A stretch of 64,000 bases of DNA from Empedobacter falsenii (GTDB lineage: Bacteria; Bacteroidota; Bacteroidia; Flavobacteriales; Weeksellaceae): positions 1,279,876 through 1,343,875 of the forward strand of contig NZ_CP040908.1 in assembly GCF_013488205.1 (NCBI RefSeq), read 5' to 3'. Both the position numbers and the translations under genes were made by a program. Below, in pieces: positions 26,534 through 36,585 of the stretch; the first letter of the stretch is position 1; every line of letters begins with the position of its first letter. The notes under the pieces are model-generated. The model made no database searches and was not told the origin of the DNA. It worked only from the letters and a program-made list of their open reading frames with translations.

Positions 26534-27127
26534 TTAATCAACTGTTAAAATAATGTTATTATTTTCAATTACTTTTCTAAGATTGATAATAGCATATCGC
26601 ATTCTTCCTAATGCTGTATTTATACTAACATCAGTTTCTTCTGCAATTTCCTTAAAACTTAATTCTTTAAATATTCTAAGTTCTAATACCTCTCTTTGAT
26701 CTTCTGGTAACTGAGTGACTAAATTTCTTAAATCATTTTCAATTTGTGATTTAATGATTTTAGTTTCAGAACATTCATCACTGATACCAATAAAGTCAAA
26801 AATATTATATTCTTCATTGTAACCAACAGTTTCGCTAACCGTAGGCATTCTTTTGTTTGATCGAAAATAGTCAATAGTTAAATTGTGAGCAATACGCATA
26901 ACCCAAGGCAAAAATTTACCTTCTTCGTTATATCGTCCACCTTTTAATGTAAGGATTACTTTGATAAAAGTGTCCTGAAATATATCTTCAGTTACGTCTT
27001 TATCTAAGACTTTAGAGTATATAAAACTATAGATTCTTCCTTTGTATTTCTCTATCAATGTTTCTAAAGCATTTTCATTACCTCTCAAATAATCTTGGAT
27101 TAATAAAGAGTCGTCTTCATAGTTCAT
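26534..27127 (-). CDS. ECF-type RNA polymerase sigma-70 factor
   Basis: 197 aa. Region 2 (EDIFQDTFIKVI, IAHNLTIDYFRS) recognises the -10-like element and binds core polymerase; region 4 (LPEDQREVLELRIFKELSFKEIAEETDVS) contacts the upstream element. A 25-residue linker separates the two. No anti-sigma factor lies next to it; instead two small related ORFs flank it. A good promoter (27189-27218) precedes it. Regulon and signal unknown. Confidence 0.93.
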   Translation of the reverse strand: MNYEDDSLLIQDYLRGNENALETLIEKYKGRIYSFIYSKVLDKDVTEDIFQDTFIKVILTLKGGRYNEEGKFLPWVMRIAHNLTIDYFRSNKRMPTVSETVGYNEEYNIFDFIGISDECSETKIIKSQIENDLRNLVTQLPEDQREVLELRIFKELSFKEIAEETDVSINTALGRMRYAIINLRKVIENNNIILTVD

Positions 27128-27188
27128 AGTAGCAATTGTTAATTTTTAAAGTAGAATTAAATCTATAGGCTGTATTTTTTTGTTTATT

Positions 27189-27218
27189 CAAATATAGGTA
27201 AACAAAAATTTCTTACAA
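27189..27218 (-). promoter_or_regulatory. Promoter of the ECF sigma gene
   Basis: On the minus strand TTG (27218-27216), 19-nt spacer, TATATTTG (27196-27189): a full housekeeping-type match. The leader would be about 55 nt. This places the start of the sigma transcript after the upstream small ORF. Confidence 0.65.
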
Positions 27219-27357
27219 GTTTTTTAACATAATTATTCATAATTTTTTTTAAAAATTTCTTAAAAAAATAAATAATTGTTAATTTTTGCTATTATGTATA
27301 ATAATGTATTCACTTTATTGTGGATTTAATAAAGCTATAAATAAGAGTTGTATAGAA

Positions 27358-27486
27358 TTAATTTAGATGAATTGTATTCTTAGAACTCATTTTTTGTATT
27401 TTAACATTTGATAAAGATTTAGAGAAGGATAAAATTTTATCTATGGTTGATTTTTTTGGACCTAAAGTTTTTAATTCTTTTTTCAT
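27358..27486 (-). CDS. 42-aa small protein upstream of the ECF sigma gene
   Basis: ATG at 27486, TAA at 27358-27360. Begins MKKELKTLGPKKSTID, then KILSFSKS, ending IHLN. It aligns without gaps to the 43-aa ORF at 26358-26489 over the last 26 residues. It lies 57 nt past the gapA terminator and about 230 bp before the sigma gene, in the same orientation. Basic, with a helical look; no signal peptide. I recall small Flavobacteriia ORFs with a LLxFSKxL-like core, but know no function. Confidence 0.65.
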   Translation of the reverse strand: MKKELKTLGPKKSTIDKILSFSKSLSNVKIQKMSSKNTIHLN

Positions 27487-27542
27487 GTAAGTGGTTTAAA
27501 AAATTAAAATCAAATATTAGTCCACAATATTAATTTATTGTA

Positions 27543-27572
27543 AAAAAGTCTTCTCAATCTGAGAAGACTTTC
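27543..27572 (-). terminator. Terminator of pfkA-gapA
   Basis: AAAGTCTTCTC / GAGAAGACTTT, 5-nt loop, with A6 that becomes the T-tail on the minus strand. Confidence 0.9.
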
Positions 27573-27599
27573 TAAAATAAACTATTTTTTAATCTAGGA

Positions 27600-28622
<1,023 letters not shown>

Positions 28623-28635
28623 TTATATTAAATGT

Positions 28636-29619
28636 TTAAATCGCTAAAATATTAGCTACTTTGATCAACTCTTCGTCAATCTCATTGTGTTTTTTGATGG
28701 CTTCATCAATGGCTGTAAATACAACTTTATTAGAACGAATACCAGCCATAAGATTTGTTTTACCTTCTAGTAAACCTTCGACAGCAGCAATTCCTAAACG
28801 ACTTGCTAAAACACGATCGTGACAAGATGGAGAACCACCACGTTGTATGTGTCCTAAAACTGTTACACGAATATCATATTCTGGATGACGATTTTGTACT
28901 TGTTTTGCTAATTCAAAAACTCCACCTAACTTTTCACCTTCTGCAACTACAACTATACTTGATTTTTTTCCAGATTTTTCTGAACGTTCTAAAGAAGAAC
29001 ATAATTCTTCGACGCTATCACGTTGTTCTGGAATCAAAATATCCTGTGCACCCGAAGCAATTCCACTATTTAAAGCAATAAAACCTGCATCGCGTCCCAT
29101 TACTTCCACAAAAAATACACGATCATGTGATGTAGCAGTATCTCTTAATTTATCAATTGCATCAATTACAGTATTCAAAGCTGTATCGTATCCAATTGTA
29201 AAATCGGTTCCGAAAATATCATTGTCAATTGTTCCTGGAATTCCAATAAATGGAACACCAAACTCTTGATGAAAGATATTTGCTCCAGTAAAAGAACCAT
29301 CTCCACCAATTACAACTAAAGCATCAATGTTATTTTGTTTTAGATGATTATATGCTTTTTGACGACCTTCTGTAGTTTTGAATTCTAAAGAACGAGCAGT
29401 TTTAAGAATTGTACCACCTTGATTGATAATATTTTTCACTGAACGAGGTCCAAGTTCAATCATATCATTGTTAATCAAACCTTCGTAACCTTGACGAATT
29501 CCTACTGATTTGATATCGTAGTACTTACATGCTCTTACAACGGCACGTAAGGCCGCATTCATTCCAGGCGCATCACCTCCAGAGGTTAATACACCAATTC
29601 TTTTTATATTGTTTCCCAC
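28636..29619 (-). CDS. pfkA: ATP-dependent 6-phosphofructokinase
   Basis: 327 aa. GVLTSGGDAPGMNAALR is the N-terminal nucleotide motif; GGDGSFTGA and GIPGTIDNDIFGTD identify the ATP-using type (Gly, not Asp/Lys, at the two discriminating sites of the PPi enzymes), with the catalytic Asp in TIDND. LGHIQRGGSPSCHDR is also conserved. First gene of the pfkA-gapA operon. A -7 element TATATTTG lies at 29646-29639 on this strand, 20 nt upstream of the start. Confidence 0.96.
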   Translation of the reverse strand: MGNNIKRIGVLTSGGDAPGMNAALRAVVRACKYYDIKSVGIRQGYEGLINNDMIELGPRSVKNIINQGGTILKTARSLEFKTTEGRQKAYNHLKQNNIDALVVIGGDGSFTGANIFHQEFGVPFIGIPGTIDNDIFGTDFTIGYDTALNTVIDAIDKLRDTATSHDRVFFVEVMGRDAGFIALNSGIASGAQDILIPEQRDSVEELCSSLERSEKSGKKSSIVVVAEGEKLGGVFELAKQVQNRHPEYDIRVTVLGHIQRGGSPSCHDRVLASRLGIAAVEGLLEGKTNLMAGIRSNKVVFTAIDEAIKKHNEIDEELIKVANILAI

Positions 29620-29638
29620 GTTTTTCCCTTTATTAAAT

Positions 29639-29646
29639 CAAATATA
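29639..29646 (-). promoter_or_regulatory. -7 element of pfkA-gapA
   Basis: TATATTTG on the minus strand, 19 nt before the pfkA ATG. No TTG at the expected distance. Confidence 0.45.
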
Positions 29647-29691
29647 ATAAAAAATCAGAATATTATTATAATTGGTAGTATGAAAGATAAA

Positions 29692-30345
29692 TTAATCTTC
29701 GTCGACAGGTTTTAACGTTCCGTCTGCAAAATCTCGTTGAAGAATAACCGCAATATACAAATCTTCTCGTGTTCGCTTCGGATCATAAGTTTGTTTCAGA
29801 TCAATATTAAATGCGCCACTTGCTGCTTGATAAAGAAAAGCATTCAATCCGCCACGTAATTCTTTTATAATATCGTATGTTGTTTTATTTGTTTCTTTAT
29901 AGATTAATTTAGTAAGAATTTGTCCACGAGAACTTGACATATTTTTTAATTGATTCTCAAATTGATCAGCCAAATCCTTTTGGCGAGATTTAATAAAACG
30001 TTTTTTATCTCGTCTTTTATCCATTGTTTGAATGGTATCTGATACATAATTATATTCTCTAACAGCAGTTCTCACATAAGGCCAAACATCGCGAACGCGC
30101 TTTCTTAGCCATAAATAATATTTTTTTTCTAAATCAGTTTTTAAATGAACCGAATAACTATTCATTTCATTAAGATGTATTGTGTCTAAAGGATTAAACG
30201 CAAATTCATCTAAATTAATTGAATCATTTTTAATTTCTTGAGAAGGATTTTTTCCCCCTAAATCTAACCCAAAAATTTGAGCATTAACATTAGATAATCC
30301 AATAAAAGTAAGTAGTACAGTTATATGATAGATATAAAATTTCAT
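29692..30345 (-). CDS. DUF4294 secreted protein
   Basis: 217 aa. A signal peptide (about residues 1-22, cleaved after NVNA) precedes a helical domain with KKYYLWLRKRVRDVWPY, a Lys/Arg-rich middle (MDKRRDKKRFIKSRQKDLADQF) and LTKLIYKETNKTTYDIIKELRGG. This is the pattern I know as DUF4294, a periplasmic family restricted to Bacteroidota with no known function. Divergent from the M42 peptidase gene. Confidence 0.8.
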   Translation of the reverse strand: MKFYIYHITVLLTFIGLSNVNAQIFGLDLGGKNPSQEIKNDSINLDEFAFNPLDTIHLNEMNSYSVHLKTDLEKKYYLWLRKRVRDVWPYVRTAVREYNYVSDTIQTMDKRRDKKRFIKSRQKDLADQFENQLKNMSSSRGQILTKLIYKETNKTTYDIIKELRGGLNAFLYQAASGAFNIDLKQTYDPKRTREDLYIAVILQRDFADGTLKPVDED

Positions 30346-30380
30346 ATCAGAATTAGTTCAAAAATTGTTCCTAAAATTAG

Positions 30381-30388
30381 TACATTTG
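30381..30388 (+). promoter_or_regulatory. -7 element of the M42 peptidase gene
   Basis: TACATTTG, 18 nt before the ATG at 30407. Confidence 0.45.
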
Positions 30389-30406
30389 TTAGATAAATAA
30401 ACTAAA

Positions 30407-31498
30407 ATGAGTACAAATAATTTGTTTGATCAACAATCTTTGGATTTTTTGACAAAATATTTAAATACAGCTTCACCTACAGGTTTTGAAAGTGAAGGAC
30501 AAAAAGTTTGGATGGATTATATCAAACCATATGTAGATGAGGTAAAAACTGATAATTACGGATCTGCTTATGGAGTGATTAATCCTGAAGCGAAGTATAA
30601 AGTTGTGATTGAAGCGCATGCTGATGAAATTTCGTGGTTTGTGAATTATATTTCGGAAGATGGGTTGATTTATGTGATTCGTAACGGAGGATCAGATCAT
30701 ATGATTGCGCCTTCTAAAGTCGTAAATATTCATACTAAAAAAGGAATTGTAAAAGGAGTTTTTGGTTGGCCAGCTATTCATTTGCGTCAAGCAGGAAAAG
30801 ACGAAGCGCCAACTCCAGATAAAATTTGGATTGATACAGGTTGTACATCGAAAGAAGAAGTTTTAGAACTTGGAATTCATGTTGGTTGTGTGATTACTTA
30901 TCCAGATGAATTTTTTACGTTGAATGATCGTTATTTTGTTTGTCGTGCGATAGACAATAGAATGGGAGGGTTTATGATTGCTGAGGTTGCGCGTAAATTG
31001 GCAGAAAATAAAGATCAATTAGATTTTGGTTTATACGTTGTAAATGCGGTTCAGGAAGAAGTAGGATTGCGTGGTGCGGAAATGATTACGCAAACAATCA
31101 AACCAAATGTAGCAATTATTACGGATGTTACACACGATACTACAACTCCAATGATTACGAAATCGAAAGAAGGGGAGCAAAAATGTGGTGATGGCCCAGT
31201 TGTTTATTATGCGCCAGCGGTACAAAATAATGTACGCGAATTAATTATTGATGCAGCTGAGAAAAATAATATTCCTTTTCAGCGTGCGGCTAGTTCTCGT
31301 GTAACAGGAACGGATACAGATGCTTTTGCATATAGTAATGGTGGAGTACCTTCGGCTTTAATTTCGTTGCCGTTGCGTTATATGCACACAACTGTTGAAA
31401 TGGTTCATCAAGCTGATGTAAAAAATGTCATCGAGTTGATTTACGAATCAGTGAAAACAATTAAAAACGAACAAAGTTTTAAATATCATACTGTTTAA
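30407..31498 (+). CDS. M42 family aminopeptidase
   Basis: 363 aa, cytosolic, no signal peptide. The di-metal ligands of M42 are visible: IEAHADEISWFV, AIDNRMGG, the catalytic Glu pair in NAVQEEVGLRGAE, ITDVTHDT and RVTGTDTDAF, and the C-terminal MHTTVEMVH. Members are large self-compartmentalising aminopeptidases (glutamyl or broad), sometimes mislabelled endoglucanases. Single gene with a terminator. Confidence 0.93.
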   Translation: MSTNNLFDQQSLDFLTKYLNTASPTGFESEGQKVWMDYIKPYVDEVKTDNYGSAYGVINPEAKYKVVIEAHADEISWFVNYISEDGLIYVIRNGGSDHMIAPSKVVNIHTKKGIVKGVFGWPAIHLRQAGKDEAPTPDKIWIDTGCTSKEEVLELGIHVGCVITYPDEFFTLNDRYFVCRAIDNRMGGFMIAEVARKLAENKDQLDFGLYVVNAVQEEVGLRGAEMITQTIKPNVAIITDVTHDTTTPMITKSKEGEQKCGDGPVVYYAPAVQNNVRELIIDAAEKNNIPFQRAASSRVTGTDTDAFAYSNGGVPSALISLPLRYMHTTVEMVHQADVKNVIELIYESVKTIKNEQSFKYHTV

Positions 31499-31517
31499 AA
31501 TATAAAGTGATTAAAAA

Positions 31518-31552
31518 AGAAAAGGCTGTTTTACGACAGCCTTTTCTTTTTT
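31518..31552 (+). terminator. Rho-independent terminator
   Basis: AGAAAAGGCTGT / ACAGCCTTTTCT with a 5-nt loop and a T-tail; also usable by the convergent acyltransferase gene. Confidence 0.88.
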
Positions 31553-31588
31553 AATATAGATTAATTATTTATATAAAAAACGTCCCTA

Positions 31589-32638
31589 CTACTTCACTTT
31601 ACTTTTGATCCACTTCGCAACGGGTTTCTCAAAATATTCAAACGTTAATGCACTTAGAATTAAAGCAATTACAAAATAAATCCCAATTTTCTGAAAATCA
31701 TTGATTTTAGGTAAATATTGATTTCCATATTTTATCACAATCATATGAATCATGTAAAACGCAAAACTGATTTCACCTAAATAAACCAATGTTTTATGTT
31801 GAAGAATTTTCGAAAAGAAACCTTTTTGTAAAGCAAAAATTAGGACAATTCCAACCATGGGAATCCAATAATAAATTCCGTAACGAAAAGCTCTCGCAAC
31901 ATCATCGTGGAAGTAAAAAAAGATTGCCAAAACTGTAATTGCAATGATTTCTAATAAAGTTCCTTTCGAAAAACTGATGGGCGTATCTTTTATCTTTTTA
32001 TAGATTTGACAGGTAATAATTCCTAAAATAAAATCGAAACTGCGAACAATTGGATTGATGTAAAAAATTGCTTTCTCCAACTTCATATTTGTTCTGAAAT
32101 AAGGTTCAGCAAAAATGATAATCGGAATAATTAGTAATAAAATATATTTCAGTTTCGGGAATTTATGCAACCAAATCACATAAAAAGGAAACATTAAATA
32201 GAAAAATAATTCGGTCGAAATACTCCACGAAACGTTATTAATAGAGAAATAAAAGTCTTTTACCGGAATATAAGATTGTAATAAAAATAAGTTCGCACTT
32301 GCAATATCCCAATGAAAATAACCTTGCCAAACATTGATGATAACAAACGGTAACATGGCACAAAATGTTAGGACATGAAGCGGATAAATACGAGCAATTC
32401 GCGCGATATAAAACTTCTTTTTGTCAAAATTTGGATTGTCGATGACTTTCTTTTCGTAATTAAGCGCCAAAACAAATCCGCTCAAAATAAAGAAAAAACC
32501 AACACCAAGATAACCTTCGAAAAAGACGTTATTTTTTAGATAATTATACCAAGCTAAATCGGTTTTTACAAACGTTAAATGGCTTAAGAAAACTACAAAA
32601 GCAAAGAAAAAACGTAAAGAAGTTAAGCTATTTAGCAT
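31589..32638 (-). CDS. Acyltransferase-3 family membrane protein
   Basis: 349 aa with about ten membrane helices. Residues 1-60 hold the family signature: SLTSLRFFFAFVVFLSH with its His, then GYLGVGFFFILSGFVL. FYIARIARIYPLHV is the conserved R-rich loop. Such proteins O-acylate cell-surface or secreted sugars (OatA, WecH, LPS acetylation). The substrate is unknown. Its ATG overlaps the stop of the IMPACT-family gene (TAATG), so the two are co-translated. Confidence 0.9.
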   Translation of the reverse strand: MLNSLTSLRFFFAFVVFLSHLTFVKTDLAWYNYLKNNVFFEGYLGVGFFFILSGFVLALNYEKKVIDNPNFDKKKFYIARIARIYPLHVLTFCAMLPFVIINVWQGYFHWDIASANLFLLQSYIPVKDFYFSINNVSWSISTELFFYLMFPFYVIWLHKFPKLKYILLLIIPIIIFAEPYFRTNMKLEKAIFYINPIVRSFDFILGIITCQIYKKIKDTPISFSKGTLLEIIAITVLAIFFYFHDDVARAFRYGIYYWIPMVGIVLIFALQKGFFSKILQHKTLVYLGEISFAFYMIHMIVIKYGNQYLPKINDFQKIGIYFVIALILSALTFEYFEKPVAKWIKSKVK

Positions 32639-33243
32639 TAGTCAATAATTTTAATTTCCATTTGATAATATTCGTCAAACATGCGAATAAATTCGTCCAA
32701 TTTACTTTCTCTTACCGAAATTGTAAACATGCATTTATCAGAAAAATGTTTGTCTTTAATCTCTCCAGAAATACGATCGACATTGCGCTCTACAATTCCT
32801 TGTTGATCATAATTAAAAACCATTTTCACACGTTTAGAAACAAATTTTTCTACAATATTTGCTTCTTCCAACACAACTTGTGCCGCATATTTATACGCTT
32901 TTACCAAACCAGGAATTCCTAATTTTGTTCCGCCAAAATAGCGTACAGAAACAATCAAAACATTGGTGATTTCACTTGATAAAATTTGATTATAAATTGG
33001 TAAACCAGCCGAGCCGCTTGGCTCTCCATCATCATTTGCACGATGATTTTTACCATCAATTCCAAGTGCGTACGCGTAACAATGATGATTGGCGTCGGGA
33101 TGAATTTCGCGCAATTGATCCAAATAAATTTTGATGTCATCTTCATTTTCAACAGGATAAGCAAAATTAATAAACTTACTACCCAATTCTTTGAAAATTA
33201 CATCTTCCACAGCTTTCTCGATTGTACGATAATTGTCCGTCAT
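32638..33243 (-). CDS. YigZ/IMPACT family protein
   Basis: 201 aa. The N-terminal UPF0029 domain carries KFINFAYPV, HHCYAYALG, NDDGEPSGSAGLPI and VSVRYFGGTKLGIPGL, the signature of the family; a short C-terminal ferredoxin-like domain follows (about 135-200). Related to eukaryotic IMPACT, a translation regulator; the bacterial role is unclear. Overlaps the acyltransferase start by one base. Confidence 0.93.
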   Translation of the reverse strand: MTDNYRTIEKAVEDVIFKELGSKFINFAYPVENEDDIKIYLDQLREIHPDANHHCYAYALGIDGKNHRANDDGEPSGSAGLPIYNQILSSEITNVLIVSVRYFGGTKLGIPGLVKAYKYAAQVVLEEANIVEKFVSKRVKMVFNYDQQGIVERNVDRISGEIKDKHFSDKCMFTISVRESKLDEFIRMFDEYYQMEIKIID

Positions 33244-33332
33244 GTTGTATTGAAAAGTACCGCAAAGATAGTTTAAATACTACTTTTAAAGAAAAAAGGT
33301 TTTATATTTATGAGTGATGAAAAAAATTATGA

Positions 33333-33587
33333 ATGAAATTGAATGATAAAGTAATTTTAAATACTTTTTTAGGAAAAAAGAATACAAATAATTTAAGAGA
33401 TGAAAATCATTATTGGATTTTAATTGGAGAAAGTGGAAAAGTTATTGAAATAAATAATGATTTATTTGAAGGAAGAGTTTTAGTGTTATTTGATAAAGAT
33501 TTAGATGAATTAAATCTTAATAATCATAATCTTATCAAAAATTCTCTTTGGATATTAGAAACAGATTTAATAATTGATAAAAGATAA
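33333..33587 (+). CDS. Hypothetical 84-aa protein
   Basis: 84 aa, predicted all-beta: MKLNDKVILNTFLGKK, HYWILIGESGKVIEI, GRVLVLFDKDLDELNL, then NHNLIKNSLWILETDL. It looks like a small SH3-like barrel. AT-rich codon use. An upstream TATATTTA (about 33304) may be a -7 box. It converges with ribD and is followed by a hairpin. It is the only rightward gene in a leftward region. Function unknown. Confidence 0.6.
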   Translation: MKLNDKVILNTFLGKKNTNNLRDENHYWILIGESGKVIEINNDLFEGRVLVLFDKDLDELNLNNHNLIKNSLWILETDLIIDKR

Positions 33588-33591
33588 TAAA

Positions 33592-33618
33592 AAAGAACCT
33601 TAAAATCTAAGGTTCTTC
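33592..33618. terminator. Hairpin between the 84-aa gene and ribD
   Basis: AAAGAACCTT / AAGGTTCTT around a 7-nt loop. The right arm overlaps the ribD stop codon (33607-33609), so the two convergent genes share it. Confidence 0.65.
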
Positions 33619-34659
33619 AATTTCTATTCTATTTTCGAAAATATTTAATTCATCATTTAAAAAGCGATGTTTTTCAGTTCGAGTTCCTTTTAGTCGAGGA
33701 GCTAAAATTCCTTCATTCCAGATGGTATCCGAACTCAAAATTCGTGCTTCGTCCCACAAATCGGCATCAATAAAATGTTGTATGGTATCACTTCCACCTT
33801 CAATAATCAAGGATTGAATATTATTTTCGTATAAATAATCCATTACTTGAGGCAATATTTTTTGCGTAAAATCTAGTTGAACAAGTTCTAAATTTTCTTC
33901 AGAACATTTTTCAATAGAATTAAAAATAACAGTAGGTTGCGTTTGATCAAACAAATGGAAACTTCTCGGAATCGCTAAGTTTTTGTCAATCGCAATTCTC
34001 AACGGATTATTACCTTCCCATAATCGCGTGTTAAGCTGAGGATTATCAATCAAAGCGGTGTTTTTTCCAACCAAAATAGCTTGTTCTTCTGTTCGCCATT
34101 TATGCACCAACTGTTTTGTATAATGATTTGTAATCCACAATTGCACATCATCGCGTCCCATGTATCCATCTTCGGTTTGCGCCCATTTTAAAATAATATA
34201 TGGACGTTTTTTCTGATGAAAAGTTATAAAACGTTTATTAAGTTTGATGCATTCTTTTTCCAAAACACCCAGCGTTACATCAACACCATTTTTCAGCAAA
34301 CGCAAATAACCTTGCCCATTCACTTTCGCAAAAGGATCTAAAGTTCCAATCACGACTTTTGGAATTTCTTTTTTTATAATCAAATCCGCACAAGGAGGTG
34401 TTTTTCCGTGATGTGAACAAGGTTCTAACGTAACATATAACGTAGATTCCTTTAATAATTCTTGATTTTTAATCGAATTAATTGCGTTCACTTCGGCGTG
34501 CGGTCCACCATATTCTGACGTAAAACCTTCGCCTATAATTTTGTTGTTATGTACAATAATAGAACCAACAAACGGATTAGGATATGTTGTTCCTAACCCG
34601 TTTGTTGCAATTTGTATACAACGAGCCATATATTGCTCATCGATAGATTGTTGTGTCAT
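33607..34659 (-). CDS. ribD: Bifunctional riboflavin deaminase-reductase
   Basis: 350 aa, the length of the fused enzyme. N-terminal deaminase (residues 1-145) with the zinc motif HAEVNAI and PCSHHGKTPPC; C-terminal reductase (about 150-345) with RPYIILKWAQTEDGYMG and a closing LIIEGGSDTIQHFI. It performs the second and third steps of riboflavin synthesis. It is the last gene of the DUF4290-murA-dedA-aroE-DUF349-ribD run, 9 bp from DUF349. Confidence 0.95.
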   Translation of the reverse strand: MTQQSIDEQYMARCIQIATNGLGTTYPNPFVGSIIVHNNKIIGEGFTSEYGGPHAEVNAINSIKNQELLKESTLYVTLEPCSHHGKTPPCADLIIKKEIPKVVIGTLDPFAKVNGQGYLRLLKNGVDVTLGVLEKECIKLNKRFITFHQKKRPYIILKWAQTEDGYMGRDDVQLWITNHYTKQLVHKWRTEEQAILVGKNTALIDNPQLNTRLWEGNNPLRIAIDKNLAIPRSFHLFDQTQPTVIFNSIEKCSEENLELVQLDFTQKILPQVMDYLYENNIQSLIIEGGSDTIQHFIDADLWDEARILSSDTIWNEGILAPRLKGTRTEKHRFLNDELNIFENRIEIEEP

Positions 34660-34668
34660 GCCTAAAAA

Positions 34669-36531
34669 TTATGCATTAAAATCAATATTGAATAATGTTT
34701 TCAGTTTGATTTCTGCTTCAATTAATTTTTTTCGTTTATCGTCAATTTGCTTGTAAACGTCTTTTAATAAAGGATTGTTCTCATTTGCATTCGAAAAGAA
34801 ATGTACATTATTATCCAATTGATTGATTTCTTTTTCTAAATCCTCAATTATTTTACGTGTTTTTCTAATCTCATCATCCAATAAATTTCCATTATTTCCA
34901 GATTTTACTTTATTGACAAATGATTTCAACTTATAATCGTTCAATTCATTTTTAGAAAGATTTAAAGCATCTAATTTTTTGTGGTAAACATCTGTAAATT
35001 CTTGATTGATTGAAATTTTTTCTGATGGAACTTTTCCTAAACTTGTCCAATTATGTTGAATTTCTTCTAATTGTTTCAACGCTTCATCTTTGTTTTCAGA
35101 AATCGTTTGATTTTTGAAATCGTTTAAGAAAGCTTGTTTCTTTTCGAAATTTAGTTCCAATTTTTGATTTGCTTGTTCGTGACGTTTTTTGTAACGATCA
35201 AAGAATTGATTACATGTATCTTTGAATTCTTTCCAGATTTTGTCTGAATTTTTTCTTGGAACATGACCAATTTTTTTCCAATCATTTTGGATTTTTTTAA
35301 TCACTTGTACAGAAGCATTCCAATCCGTGCTTTCCGTATGTTGTTTTGCAATTTCTAACAAAGCCAATTTCTTTTCAAGATTCAGTTGTTGCTCTGATTT
35401 TAGATTTTTATAGAAATCATTTTTGATGTGATTAAATTGTCTTGTCACTTCTTTGAAAGCTTCCCAAGTTGCAGAATTTTTATCTTTCGGAACACGTCCA
35501 ATTGTGATAAAGTTCTCACGCAAAGAGTTTATTTCAGAAATAGCTTTTTGCCAATCGCCATGCGATTTTGTTGTTGCTTGCTCAGAAATTTCTTTGATAC
35601 GAGCGATAATTTGATTCTTCTTTTCTAAATTATCTTTTTGCTCTTGTTTTATTTTTTCATTCAATTCACCTTTACGGTCATGAATTTTATTTGTTAATTC
35701 TTTGAATTTTTGCCACGTTGGTTCGCGCAAATCTTCTTGTACAGGAACGGCTTCTTCTTTCCATAAACGATGCAAATATTGCAATTCATTCAAGGCTTTT
35801 TGCACGTTTTGCTCTCCAATTAATTCTTCTGCACGTTTGATAATCGATTGACGAACTTCCAGATTATGTGCATAATCCAATGTTTGCAATTCCTTATTCA
35901 TATCCAAATATGTGTAGAAATTATCTAAGTGGAAAAAATAATTTTTGAATACATTTTCAGCATTTTTGCTCGGAATTCTTCCTGCATTGTGCCAACGAGT
36001 TTTTAACTCACGAAATTTCTTGAACATTGCCGCCGAAGAATCACTTGGTTCTTGATACAAGGCTTTCAATTCGTCAATAATTTCTAAACGTTCTTTTAAA
36101 TTATCAGATTCCTTTTTTTCGTTTTCTTTATGAAAAACTGCTAATTGATTTTTAAAATCGTTGTAAACAGCGTTAAATTTTGCTCTAAAAGATGTTTCGT
36201 ATTTAAAATCTAATTCATCACCACCTTCACTTAAGAAAGCTTCTTTTTTCGCAGCTTCATCTTCTTCTAATTTAGCTTTGAATGCATCACGAATTTGATT
36301 AAAATGCTCGCGAATCTCTTGAACATCATATTTGCTTAATAGATTTTTTGCTTCGTTAATCAAAACATCAAAACTAAATGTTTCGTAATCTTTGAACGAA
36401 ATATCGCTTATTTTTTCTTGGTTCGTTAACTCTTCCGTTTTGTAAGATTCCGTGTTAGAGTCGTTTGTAGTTGCAGGTTTAGGTAATTGTTCTCCGTCTG
36501 CATTTTGCAGGTTATCCATTTCAGTATTCAT
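34669..36531 (-). CDS. DUF349 repeat protein
   Basis: 620 aa, strongly acidic/basic coiled coil. Five or more DUF349-type repeats are visible from about residue 170, each centred on WxxFKEL/W-K-x-G-x-x-P-(R/K): RWHNAGRIPSKN, LWKEEAVPVQEDL, ENFITIGRVPKDKN, DWKKIGHVPRKN and NWTSLGKVPSEK. The N-terminal 60 residues are low complexity. Bacteroidota proteins of this family are abundant but not assigned a role. Sits between aroE and ribD in the same operon. Confidence 0.88.
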   Translation of the reverse strand: MNTEMDNLQNADGEQLPKPATTNDSNTESYKTEELTNQEKISDISFKDYETFSFDVLINEAKNLLSKYDVQEIREHFNQIRDAFKAKLEEDEAAKKEAFLSEGGDELDFKYETSFRAKFNAVYNDFKNQLAVFHKENEKKESDNLKERLEIIDELKALYQEPSDSSAAMFKKFRELKTRWHNAGRIPSKNAENVFKNYFFHLDNFYTYLDMNKELQTLDYAHNLEVRQSIIKRAEELIGEQNVQKALNELQYLHRLWKEEAVPVQEDLREPTWQKFKELTNKIHDRKGELNEKIKQEQKDNLEKKNQIIARIKEISEQATTKSHGDWQKAISEINSLRENFITIGRVPKDKNSATWEAFKEVTRQFNHIKNDFYKNLKSEQQLNLEKKLALLEIAKQHTESTDWNASVQVIKKIQNDWKKIGHVPRKNSDKIWKEFKDTCNQFFDRYKKRHEQANQKLELNFEKKQAFLNDFKNQTISENKDEALKQLEEIQHNWTSLGKVPSEKISINQEFTDVYHKKLDALNLSKNELNDYKLKSFVNKVKSGNNGNLLDDEIRKTRKIIEDLEKEINQLDNNVHFFSNANENNPLLKDVYKQIDDKRKKLIEAEIKLKTLFNIDFNA

Positions 36532-36585
36532 AAGAAATTAAGTTTTGTTTCTCAAATCTAATAAAATTTGAGGACAATATCAAGT

